DNA from: a virus
Strand: one strand, 5' to 3'
Virus record (IMG/VR): IMGVR_UViG_3300047510_001496
Coordinates: 1 to 37,795 of that record
DNA: 37,795 nt
Part shown: piece by piece, positions 24,101 through 31,852 of the stretch
Layout: every line of letters starts with the position of its first letter
How positions within the stretch are numbered: position 1 is the first letter of the stretch
Notes under the pieces: model-generated
What the model was told of the DNA's origin: nothing
What the model saw: the letters and a program-made list of their open reading frames with translations, nothing else
Databases searched by the model: none
Program-made: the position numbers and the translations under genes

Positions 24101-26949
24101 ATGCAAACTACACATTAGCTACTGCACCTACAGCATATGCAAATAAAATATCAAACACACAAACGTATGCAGTATCAACCAGTTTTCCAAACCTTTTCAA
24201 TAGATATCTTTTTGAAGCAAACAATACAATATTTTCTATATTATCATCTTCAACAGGCATCTTAGACATTCCTTATTATCCGAACATTTATAGTAATAAC
24301 GGTCTAACAGTTTCTATTACAGCATATGGTAAAGAATTTCCGCAAATTTTAGGCACAACTTATGTAGATGCGTTTAATCGAACTTGGACCTATCCGAATT
24401 ACGGTCAAACTTTAAATTTCAATACAATATTGCCAGGCAGATTACAACAACGCAGCCCTAAAGTAATTCCATACGACAATCTGTCTTTAACTTTTACACC
24501 AGTCTTCACATCGATAGATCTTGATAATAATAGATTTATTTCAGTCATTCAAACTATTAGCTCAAACAATAATCCGACAGAACAAATCCCAAGTCTCGGC
24601 ACAGTAACATATATTTTATCAACCAACAATTGGACTAGTGAAGCAACAGTACCAGCAATCAACGGTTTACAAAATGTTTATTTTCTAAATGTAGGAGATC
24701 CTTATACAGAAGGTAATGTATCTGGTACTTCTGTTAATACTATCTATATCAAGGCTTCGGCTTCAATACCAGTTAAAATACAACCTACAACGTTTAATGC
24801 TTACGACAATACTCAATATCAAGAGAATAGAGATTTATGGGGGACCGTAGAACAATCAATTTCAGCCAATGCTCAATGGACTACAATAGTCGCATATAGT
24901 ACGTCAACTAATCCAGAAATTTATCTTTCAGACTACTACACAACAACCGGCAATCGTGTGTTGGTTCAGTTTAGTACACCAGATCCAATTAATTTATCAC
25001 CAACTACCACGGTTTCTACGTATTTTGTTAATTTTGGAGAAGAAGAGACGTTTATGGTAATGCCATCCGGTTTTTATTATTACCAATTTAACAGAGTAGG
25101 GACTTTTTACGCGGCATATAGTGCTGTTTATCTTAACGGATTTGTAAGAAGCTTTAATCTTAATATACCAGTAATAGTTAAATCGTCTTGGCCAGAATAC
25201 AATCAAGAGGATGTTCGCATATTAGACGAAACTAGGTTAACTCTGCCTTATAGTATAGACGATGTTGAAATACAACCTAACGAGTGGGGAGATTTAGATA
25301 TTTTCAATACAGCTATGAGTCGTATTTACGACAATCTTGAATACCTTAAAAACAACAGTAGAACAATTAATACAGATGCTCCAACAATTTATTATGGATG
25401 GTTAGGAGCAAATCAAAATTTATTATCTCAAGGTATAAGATGGTTTACTCAAACCTATGGTAATAATTATTATTTAAATGCGGCGGCAGCAACAGGTGCA
25501 ATAAATTGCAATAATCCTCGTCCAAATTGTAAACAGCCAACATCTTTCTTCTCTCAAATAAACGGATTAGCGGCGTCATCAGACCATATATTTGTATTAG
25601 ACGGATTGAGGATAAGAGCTTTATCTTCTGGTTATATTCCAGTTGAAGCTCGCTTTACAAATATGAGTCAAATTACCGCTTTATTTGTAACTCCTAAATC
25701 TCTAGCTATAGATGAGACTGGGTTAAAACTTTATACGGTAGATTTATCAAAAAACCAAGTATTTAAATTTGATGTTGATATAACCTCTTCTGTATCTTAT
25801 CTCAACGTGTCAAATGCTATAGGAGGATTTGGTTATCGTCAAGATTATAATAAATTCAATGCACCTTCTGAGGTAGTATACAACTCTAATAATATTTTTG
25901 TATTAGATTTTAACAACTATTGTGTTAAACATTACAATGCCGATTTAAACTGGTTGTATACGTATTACTCTACAGTTTTTGATACAACACGACCAATCGC
26001 AATAGTAGCCCACCCAGCTCAATTGTTATATGTATTAACCGACGATTATAAATTACACATTTTTGAATATTTTAAACCCGAACCTATTCAGACTTTAATT
26101 TTACCAGAATTAGAAGCTCTTATGGTTGGTGCAAGACTATTCTCACCAAATGTTAAATTGATATTAGATGAACCAGGAGAATTTTTATACATAGTCACCT
26201 CAAGCCAAATCTTTAAATATACAGCTACAGGATATTTCTTAACAATATTGAATATACCAGATTCATCTTCTATTAACGGATTTACAGACGCGACAGTAGC
26301 GCCTAACCGTAATGTATTGTTTTCAACACTTAATTCAATTATTAAAACTCAAGATATTTTAGAAATATTTAAAATAGGTGAAGGGTTACCTACACACTAC
26401 TGGAGTAAGGATCAAATATTAGTAAAGCGTCAAGAAATGGCACAAGACACAGTTTACAATAGAGCTTTAAAACGTATGGCTCAAAATATGAAAACTTTTA
26501 GAGATAATATGAATTCTAAATTTGTTATTAAAACTGAAATAACAGATATAGGAGCAATATCATATTTTACATTGGAACCTATAGCAGCTAACAGTTTACC
26601 AGTTTTAGATACAGACGTAGAAAATGAAACTTTATTTGTGGGAGTAAATGAATTACATATTCCTCAATCCATCAACAAAGAATTAATTAAATTGTATAAT
26701 AGCTTAAACATCTTATCAGACATTTTAACTGTAACTAATACAGGATCAGACACGACAGAAGGGTGTCCCGAAGCGTTCTGTTGGTCATGGAAAGCGACAT
26801 CTTGTTATAACCTTAAATTACCTTTAATTCGTGTATGTGGTATAAACCCCATTACATATGACGAATTGAAATTTAATTTCCCAGTCAATTATGCCCCTTC
26901 AAAAATATGGGGAAGAGCAACTTCTGATTGTTGTAAAGATTTTACATAA
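21172..26949 (+). CDS. 1925-residue structural protein, beta-rich, with propeller and Cys-rich tail
   Basis: The largest protein here, not recognised as a T4 homologue. About residues 1-1350 are Ser/Thr/Asn/Tyr/Pro-rich with short hydrophobic strands, consistent with a chain of beta-sandwich (Ig/PKD-like) modules, though I see no crisp repeat. About 1460-1680 contains propeller-like blades: HIFVLDGLRIRAL, KLYTVDLSKNQVFKFDVD, NIFVLDFNNYCVKHYNADL, LLYVLTDDYKLHIFEY. Then comes a helical stretch (KRQEMAQDTVYNRALKRMAQ, about 1755-1775) that may anchor to other virion parts, and a Cys-rich end (CPEAFCWSWKATSCYN, then CC near the C-terminus). No signal peptide. It probably forms a long, exposed arm. 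It has its own late-type promoter, and the 92-base gap after it carries the promoter of the fibre gene. Confidence 0.7.
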   Translation: MNQFRQAFFISQVGTWPNEIFVIAPSTQFIDPNLGFLPIDNNVFYLNNTLNKIDNAFLPIGTKPIGINSLNGYSFIDSQVGLNDQGFLQLDFNPNSYLIWDVGSVRKNFNTGPLYNMNQIDVKPGANFDSKDYFGYLIFPTRICLRPERLTFSGGNWVLSTRTVVRTASTFFTYSSTMDLVPYDVYQRFTSRPPVTAVVPAGYTLTYDLCASRTQTLRPVIDFTSTYNPEYVSIILEPPNCRIRPDSTAVFYNVEYYSISPDDFLSEAIDLSFDPPIFLNANSPFRTSYLFNYDPYKDPTRQYFQLIQRIPPNINTFRLSESGFSVLSAVFDFNTSNFRYFSNFFLKREGTIFTPVNTLTGIEGTSIALNYIVDCPTIQLTNEPAKTGASISGAANTFGVPVATGPALISNTFSTKYPPHFYSYRVSVSSSTLLPKPEYLETDILSFYLTTSAISGTTTSVTLSTFIASDFNFLTYDLGTTSPNDLIKYTAVESDPVFLSALNCFYGLNQNLSYNIFNSPWVPLVSAKMFSISYPTIEYGEISFALKATVSSVNGFLDNKIIRPITLALGLPPADPRPPFTINIVDEGEDFIEVDASFINAEQFYPYRDLTDSVISWTISPTSQYTSINSIDVDENPIQFIPYLSAILFNETTWTVRVSGFGPQPTVITLSSQKYNITTSVTSNSGLFNFFAENRFLVGPAIPLNNLNATRTIRLTAAVPYKDRVYEIPLNTSMNWAWTYDNLTLAEEQPIEAFYVGQSGTFTLGEQGLSQNISALNFNITPAFANLFPNVHRVNITAYSFANIPPIEGSYGFDVDDFPDPSIFNTDFTTAYINGLQPIIADTRKGINVVTRAVSSSNSFTLTGNRDILPTIVVPSNGSIVWSVSNNVAGLVSTNSFASGIDVFFRLNLATGTIRRENLVSLSAINCIAPGWTSAHSVQANTTFYMLPAREFTTPLAFNLYPTYIWQGGPYLTLLDNANYTLATAPTAYANKISNTQTYAVSTSFPNLFNRYLFEANNTIFSILSSSTGILDIPYYPNIYSNNGLTVSITAYGKEFPQILGTTYVDAFNRTWTYPNYGQTLNFNTILPGRLQQRSPKVIPYDNLSLTFTPVFTSIDLDNNRFISVIQTISSNNNPTEQIPSLGTVTYILSTNNWTSEATVPAINGLQNVYFLNVGDPYTEGNVSGTSVNTIYIKASASIPVKIQPTTFNAYDNTQYQENRDLWGTVEQSISANAQWTTIVAYSTSTNPEIYLSDYYTTTGNRVLVQFSTPDPINLSPTTTVSTYFVNFGEEETFMVMPSGFYYYQFNRVGTFYAAYSAVYLNGFVRSFNLNIPVIVKSSWPEYNQEDVRILDETRLTLPYSIDDVEIQPNEWGDLDIFNTAMSRIYDNLEYLKNNSRTINTDAPTIYYGWLGANQNLLSQGIRWFTQTYGNNYYLNAAAATGAINCNNPRPNCKQPTSFFSQINGLAASSDHIFVLDGLRIRALSSGYIPVEARFTNMSQITALFVTPKSLAIDETGLKLYTVDLSKNQVFKFDVDITSSVSYLNVSNAIGGFGYRQDYNKFNAPSEVVYNSNNIFVLDFNNYCVKHYNADLNWLYTYYSTVFDTTRPIAIVAHPAQLLYVLTDDYKLHIFEYFKPEPIQTLILPELEALMVGARLFSPNVKLILDEPGEFLYIVTSSQIFKYTATGYFLTILNIPDSSSINGFTDATVAPNRNVLFSTLNSIIKTQDILEIFKIGEGLPTHYWSKDQILVKRQEMAQDTVYNRALKRMAQNMKTFRDNMNSKFVIKTEITDIGAISYFTLEPIAANSLPVLDTDVENETLFVGVNELHIPQSINKELIKLYNSLNILSDILTVTNTGSDTTEGCPEAFCWSWKATSCYNLKLPLIRVCGINPITYDELKFNFPVNYAPSKIWGRATSDCCKDFT

Positions 26950-26955
26950 TTTTAA

Positions 26956-26998
26956 GAAGGTTAGGATAAATATTATAAATTCAAGATTAGTAACCTTC
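26956..26998. repeat. Inverted repeat flanking the fibre-gene promoter
   Basis: GAAGGTTA (26956-26963) and TAACCTTC (26991-26998) are perfect 8-base inverted arms with the TAAATATTATAAAT element between them. A second small hairpin, CTGAT/ATCAG (27014-27018 and 27022-27026), lies in the leader. It could be an operator-like site or mRNA structure, and chance is possible. Confidence 0.4.
26965..26978 (+). promoter_or_regulatory. Late-type promoter with a long leader
   Basis: GATAAATA (26965-26972) within TAAATATTATAAAT, the same 14-mer as at 15825 and 31853 but not followed by an in-place ATG. The fibre gene starts 75 bases after the T, at 27042, so the expected leader is about 64 nt. Confidence 0.55.
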
Positions 26999-27041
26999 AG
27001 TAATGAACGGTTCCTGATAAAATCAGAGACTTGAGAATAAT

Positions 27042-29675
27042 ATGAGCAATAGATTTCACAGTAAATGGCATCGTAGGAATCACCACACCTACACAAATCC
27101 AACTAATCCAGATGCAGGGCATGACCCTATAGCCAGCCAACAGCAACCTTTTCTAGGAGAATTTGTTTTATTTGGCACTTTAAGTTGCTGGGCTCCGTTA
27201 AGTTCTTATGCTGGAGGTTTCTTTTCTAATAACACTTCTCTCTGCGCTATAGCAGGTTATCGCGGTTTATTTGTTCAAGCCCCAAGAGTTGGTATGGAAA
27301 TTAAATCTAATTCCTTAGCAATTTCTGCATATTCCGAAAGACTTGGAATGAGTATAGATGCTTCTATCGGCACAACAGGCAGAGCAATTTCTGCAACCGC
27401 TTCAAATATAGGTTTAGACATTTGGTCGAATAATGTAGCCATTTCCGCGCAAGGTAATAGAATTGCTATAGAAGCAGAATCTATAGTTAGAGCGATTTCT
27501 GCTTATGGTGGATTTATAGGAGGAGAGTTTGCTTCTGCTAGTAGGGCAATATCTGCATATTCTCCTTATATTGCTGGAGAATTTGGTTCTGCTAGTACAG
27601 CGATCTCTGCTCAAGGCTCTAGAGTAGGTATTGAGGTTTATTCTAGAAATGATGGAATATCAGCATATGGTGGCAACGTTGGTATAGAAGTATATTCTCC
27701 TTTTAGAGCAATATCTGCATTTGGTGATACAGTTGCTTTAGAAGCATATTCTTACCGAACTGCAATTTCTGCGTTTAGTAATACTCTAGGAGCTTACATA
27801 TACAGTTCTCTTACAGGCACTTATGTTGAAGGTATGTCAGCTGGTGCCATGATTAGCAGCCCTATGGTTTCTCTTTCAACTGGAGGAGGTGGGTATAACG
27901 TCCTTAATAGTAGAACTGGTATCTATTGTATTCCAATGGAGAAGGATGTAGTAGGTACTCCATTTACACCAGTTTTAGCAGTTAATGGTAACTCATATTT
28001 CGATGGTGGAGTTACAATTACCGGAGATTTATCAACTCTTGGAAGAATGTCTTATTTAGATACCAAAGTCGTTATCACTAGTTCTCTTTACATTGAGAAC
28101 AAAGGTACAGATGCGGCTGCAACTGTTATACAAGAAGGTGCTCAACCAATTTTAGTATGTTATGATAAAGATGTAAGTCTTGGAATAGCCTCGTTTATTG
28201 TAGATGGTGCGACCAGTGGTAATGTAGGTATCAACACAACTCAAGCTCAATTAGTTAATAGTGCAAAATTATCTATTATAGGAAATGTGGCAACCAATGG
28301 TAAAGCATTAAGTGCTGTAGGTGAAATGTGGGTTGAAGGAGAAGTAGATCTTAACGTAACTGGTAATAGTAATACCAACGTTAATACAACAACTCCTTCG
28401 ACTACCGTAACAGTCGGTCAAGATGGTGCAACTCCTACAAATATAAACGTCAACGGTAATACCACAGTTTTAGGTACAACCCAAGTTAATAGAACCGGTA
28501 GTAAAAATACAAGTATAGGCAACGCATCCAGCACAACAACAATTGATGGACCTACCAATGTTAATACTTCGATTAATAGTAACACTAACATCAATACAGG
28601 AACTTCAACAGGTACTACAACTATTGGCAATGCATTAGCAACAGTTGTGGTCGCTGGCGATACCTCCATCAATGCTAGTATTGCAGATAACACTAATATC
28701 AATACAGGATCTTCAACGGGTACTGCAACTATTGGTAATGCGTCTGCTACAGTAGTCGTAGCCGGTGATACTTCCATCAACGCTAGTATTGCAGACAACA
28801 CCAACATTAATACCGGAAGTTCTACAGGTACTGTAACTATTGGTAATGCAGCCGCAACAGTAGTCGTAGCCGGTGATACTTCCATCAACGCTAGTGTTGC
28901 AGACAACACCAACATTAATACTGGAACATCAACAGGTGCAATTTCGATCGGCAATAGTTCAGCAGGTGCTATAACAGCAACAACCGGTTCTACAGCAACA
29001 ATTACAACTGGAAGTACTTTAAATATTAACTCCACTACAGGTCGTATAACTAATATCAACTCAGGCACCGGTGCAACAACTAATATCAACACCGGCACTG
29101 GAGCAGTTACAACAACCATAGGAAATAACACAGCTTCAAACTTAACAACCATAAGCAGTCCAAGTGTAACTGCACCAAATCAAACTTATGTAGATAGTAG
29201 TTCAGTTATTACAGGTTCCTTAGGAGATACTCGATACGGTAATATAGTAGACCAAGCATTAACAGCCAACTCTGCTGCAGATTCAGATAACACATTTACA
29301 GCAATAGCGACAATTACCTTAGAAGCAAATACAACATATGAGATCAACTCTATAGCAGTAATATCAACAACAACAACCGGAGGTTCTAAGGTTCAGTATG
29401 GATATAGTGGTGCTACAGCAGTAGTTGCTATATCTGAACAATATTATTCTTCAGCAGCAACGACTACTAATAGTGTAACCTATCAAGGAACTACTCTACC
29501 AGTCAACGCAACATCGCAAACTAGCGCAGCAGCTGCAACCCATACATACACACGAAAAGGCATTATAAGAACAAGTACAGCAGGTAATTTAACCTTAGAA
29601 ACCGCTTTAAATAGCGTAGCAGGAACTGCAACAACCTTAGCCGGATCTTATATATTAGCTAGAAAAATAGCTTAA
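27042..29675 (+). CDS. Long repetitive tail-fibre-like protein, 18-residue period
   Basis: 877 residues. Residues about 93-255 hold nine units that begin (A/G)ISA followed by a G/A/V-rich strand and '.E.YS', spaced by 18 residues (the first interval is 22). About 260-450 is an intervening domain with YFDGGVTITGDLSTLG and GNVGINTT, common in phage fibres. About 505-640 is a second repeat array of 36 residues (two 18-residue halves: TNINTGSSTGTATIGNAS and ATVVVAGDTSINASIADN). The last 130 residues are a Thr/Ser-rich beta domain with EANTTYEINSIAVIS and GSYILARKIA at the end. The pattern fits a triangular beta-helix or trimeric beta-fibre whose C-terminal domain may be the tip. No chaperone gene follows. 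The N-terminus (HSKWHRRNHHTYTNPTN) is basic and may bind the baseplate. The ATG at 27042 has only a weak GAG-type ribosome site. Confidence 0.8.
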   Translation: MSNRFHSKWHRRNHHTYTNPTNPDAGHDPIASQQQPFLGEFVLFGTLSCWAPLSSYAGGFFSNNTSLCAIAGYRGLFVQAPRVGMEIKSNSLAISAYSERLGMSIDASIGTTGRAISATASNIGLDIWSNNVAISAQGNRIAIEAESIVRAISAYGGFIGGEFASASRAISAYSPYIAGEFGSASTAISAQGSRVGIEVYSRNDGISAYGGNVGIEVYSPFRAISAFGDTVALEAYSYRTAISAFSNTLGAYIYSSLTGTYVEGMSAGAMISSPMVSLSTGGGGYNVLNSRTGIYCIPMEKDVVGTPFTPVLAVNGNSYFDGGVTITGDLSTLGRMSYLDTKVVITSSLYIENKGTDAAATVIQEGAQPILVCYDKDVSLGIASFIVDGATSGNVGINTTQAQLVNSAKLSIIGNVATNGKALSAVGEMWVEGEVDLNVTGNSNTNVNTTTPSTTVTVGQDGATPTNINVNGNTTVLGTTQVNRTGSKNTSIGNASSTTTIDGPTNVNTSINSNTNINTGTSTGTTTIGNALATVVVAGDTSINASIADNTNINTGSSTGTATIGNASATVVVAGDTSINASIADNTNINTGSSTGTVTIGNAAATVVVAGDTSINASVADNTNINTGTSTGAISIGNSSAGAITATTGSTATITTGSTLNINSTTGRITNINSGTGATTNINTGTGAVTTTIGNNTASNLTTISSPSVTAPNQTYVDSSSVITGSLGDTRYGNIVDQALTANSAADSDNTFTAIATITLEANTTYEINSIAVISTTTTGGSKVQYGYSGATAVVAISEQYYSSAATTTNSVTYQGTTLPVNATSQTSAAAATHTYTRKGIIRTSTAGNLTLETALNSVAGTATTLAGSYILARKIA
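27318..27815 (+). repeat. 54-bp-period repeats (18 residues) in the fibre gene
   Basis: Nine degenerate units each starting with codons for (A/G)ISA. The protein period is 18 residues from the second unit on. DNA identity is low, so this array is older than the 108-bp repeats. Confidence 0.75.
28560..28970 (+). repeat. 108-bp tandem repeats in the fibre gene
   Basis: Homologous positions recur at 28653, 28761 and 28869, exactly 108 bases apart, with a degenerate first copy from about 28560 and a partial last copy to about 28970. The copies starting at 28761 and 28869 are nearly identical over long stretches. 108 bp encodes 36 residues, so gain or loss of units keeps the frame and changes fibre length. 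Confidence 0.85.
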
Positions 29676-29703
29676 TATCTACAAGTGTATATTAACTTGT
29701 TAC

Positions 29704-29717
29704 AATAAATATAATAA
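29704..29717 (+). promoter_or_regulatory. Late-type promoter, leaderless geometry
   Basis: AATAAATATAATAA directly before ATG 29718. The T of TAAATA (29706) is again 12 bases before the ATG. No ribosome site is seen. Confidence 0.55.
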
Positions 29718-30392
29718 ATGGAATATACCTCTACTATATTTTTAACTACTTCTGGTACGCTTTCTTTAACTGCTACCGCCCCATTTTCTCTAGTTATAAA
29801 TCCTTCTGGTATAAATTGTACAAATAAAATATATAAGATATACTACGACTTTGGTGACGGGTCTTCTCATACACAAACATTATTCCCTGCAAATTCAACT
29901 CTTTTTAGATCTGTAAGTGGTAACTACCCTATTTTAACAGAACCTGGTGACCCTAGAAATTTTAGACAAATAAAATCTTACAATACTAAAAATGCATTTC
30001 AAAATTATAATGTAAGAATAAGTGCATATCAATTTAGTGAACCCCAAGCATACCCTTACACTATTAATTTAAGATTGTCTAGCCCTAACATAGTTTCTGC
30101 AAATAGCGCAATCGGAGTTTTTAGGGATATTAGATTAGCCTCTACCCGTATGTATGGTCCTAATAACGATTTGATTTATATATTTGAAACTACTAATCCT
30201 AATTATTTTTTACCGGTAAGTGTAAATTGGAAACTAAGACCTCAAGAACAATTTGTACAAAGTATTATGAATTATAGAACGTTTAGATTATTAGAACCTT
30301 ATGAAGATGAAAAGGTTACGTCTATAAACACTATAGCAAATATTTCAACGGTTGGAGAAGTATCTGCACTTCCAAACAGAGACCCAGCTTAA
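29718..30392 (+). CDS. PKD-like domain virion protein
   Basis: 224 residues. The N-terminal 110 residues resemble a PKD domain: YYDFGDGSSHTQT with the DFGDG at 44-48 equals the motif in the protein at 11693. The rest (about 110-224) is a beta-rich region with RDIRLASTRMYGPNNDLIYIFE and NYFLPVSVNWKLRP. PKD folds serve as spacers or binding modules in surface proteins. Two bases separate its stop from the next start, and the following protein (LamG) could be its working partner. It starts behind a late-type box. No T4 counterpart is recognised. Confidence 0.65.
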   Translation: MEYTSTIFLTTSGTLSLTATAPFSLVINPSGINCTNKIYKIYYDFGDGSSHTQTLFPANSTLFRSVSGNYPILTEPGDPRNFRQIKSYNTKNAFQNYNVRISAYQFSEPQAYPYTINLRLSSPNIVSANSAIGVFRDIRLASTRMYGPNNDLIYIFETTNPNYFLPVSVNWKLRPQEQFVQSIMNYRTFRLLEPYEDEKVTSINTIANISTVGEVSALPNRDPA

Positions 30393-30394
30393 TT

Positions 30395-31825
30395 ATGTTA
30401 ACTTATAACGATTTACAATCAAACGGAGAGATTTGGATGCGAGCACCTAATGGTGAAAGATATCCAGCTAATCAGGTACTATCTTCAATTTATATAAAAT
30501 ATGATACAGTATCAGAAACTTTTTATAATGATTTGACTAGTAACAGTGTATCTAATTTTGATGTTATATATGATACTTTACACATAACAACAACCGCAGG
30601 AAGTATTTTTGAAAAAATATACGCTGAAAATGGACAATTGCTCCCCCACAACCAATCTAATTTATTCCACCCCATATGTTCTAGCCCTTTAGATTATTGG
30701 TTTTCTGAAAGTAAAAATAAAATATATTACACAGACATCATAGACGTCTATAAAGGATATACTTCATATTCAAACTTATCAGCCCTTCAATTCTTTTTGA
30801 CCTTTAACATATTTGATTGTACTCAAGGCATTACAACCTATAAATCAGCTTATCAAATAACTTTACAACCCAAAACCGGAGCAGATTGGCGTAATAATTT
30901 ATATACTATAGAGACTCCTAAAATTACATATAACCCAGATACATATATTTTTAATATATCATTTTTAATAAAGAATGATAAAAATTTACCAGGCATTGTT
31001 AGTTTAAATTTAAAAGACAATGAAAATTATGATATAATCGAATGCAATACTTGTTTGCCGTATTTTAATACTTCAACTACAGAAAGTAAAGCAGAAAAGA
31101 TATCCTATGAAGAGATACCGTTGGTTTTACGACCACCCGCAGATCCGTATTTCAATAATAATATTTTACTATTACACATGGACGGAGTAAGTGGTTCTAG
31201 ATTGTTTATAGACAATTCACCAACAAATGCTCAAATGCTCACAGCTGGGTTTGTTATGATAGACACCGCAAGATTCAGATACGGCAACGCCTCCGCATTT
31301 TTTAATAGATCTGCTACAACTTCTTTAAGAACCTCAGCAATACCATCAGTATTCAATTTAGGAACCGGCGATTTTACAATAGAAGGATGGTTCTTTTTTA
31401 GAGAAAATAATATAGGATATCAACCTCTTATGTCTTCATACGTAGCCGGAGATCAAACCGGATGGTTACTAACAACAGAAGTTAATCATTTCTTAAATTT
31501 TTACAGTGCTTCGAACACTACATGGAACAACACTGTAGCATCTACAACAAGACCAACACTCAGCACATGGACACATATTGCTGTAACAAGACAAAACGGA
31601 ACTATAAACATTTATACTAGTGGTATTAATGTTACAACAACCAGGACAGGTGGTTCAAATCCGGTAAGATTAGGCAATTTCGTAGCTATAGGTCATTATC
31701 CTTTTTATCCGGCACCTGCAGTCAGAACATTTGACGGGTATATAGATGATATTAGAATTACGAAAGGCGTAGCAAGATACACGACAAACTTTACCCCACC
31801 AACTTACGCTTTTAGTGACTATTAA
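30395..31825 (+). CDS. LamG-domain virion protein
   Basis: 476 residues. Residues 1-250 are not recognised (beta-rich, with a few Cys such as IIECNTCLPYF). Residues 254-476 are a Laminin-G/ConA-like domain: NNNILLLHMDGVSGSRLFID, FTIEGWFFF, WTHIAVTRQNG, then DGYIDDIRITKGVARYTTN. This half is a close relative of the C-terminus of the protein at 15825, including a 23-base stretch of identical DNA (around 31781 and 21073). LamG domains in phages are thought to bind glycans or surface proteins. Start ATG is 2 bases after the previous stop. Confidence 0.75.
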   Translation: MLTYNDLQSNGEIWMRAPNGERYPANQVLSSIYIKYDTVSETFYNDLTSNSVSNFDVIYDTLHITTTAGSIFEKIYAENGQLLPHNQSNLFHPICSSPLDYWFSESKNKIYYTDIIDVYKGYTSYSNLSALQFFLTFNIFDCTQGITTYKSAYQITLQPKTGADWRNNLYTIETPKITYNPDTYIFNISFLIKNDKNLPGIVSLNLKDNENYDIIECNTCLPYFNTSTTESKAEKISYEEIPLVLRPPADPYFNNNILLLHMDGVSGSRLFIDNSPTNAQMLTAGFVMIDTARFRYGNASAFFNRSATTSLRTSAIPSVFNLGTGDFTIEGWFFFRENNIGYQPLMSSYVAGDQTGWLLTTEVNHFLNFYSASNTTWNNTVASTTRPTLSTWTHIAVTRQNGTINIYTSGINVTTTRTGGSNPVRLGNFVAIGHYPFYPAPAVRTFDGYIDDIRITKGVARYTTNFTPPTYAFSDY

Positions 31826-31838
31826 TTTGGTCGTTTTC

Positions 31839-31852
31839 TCTAAATATTATAA
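31839..31852 (+). promoter_or_regulatory. Late-type promoter, leaderless geometry
   Basis: TCTAAATATTATAA directly before ATG 31853, identical over 14 bases to the element before 15825 and preceded by a pyrimidine-rich GTTTTCTC. The spacing from TAAATA is 12 bases. Confidence 0.65.

Noticed and set aside
28560-28970. Regular repeats as a CRISPR array
   Set aside because: Units are contiguous 108-bp coding repeats without spacers, in frame within a large gene.
28418-29152. Minus-strand open frame of 244 codons, Val/Leu/Pro-rich
   Set aside because: It lies wholly over the 108-bp repeats of the fibre gene and is a composition shadow: the repeated Thr/Asn/Ala codons read backwards give few stops. 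No promoter or ribosome site is seen.
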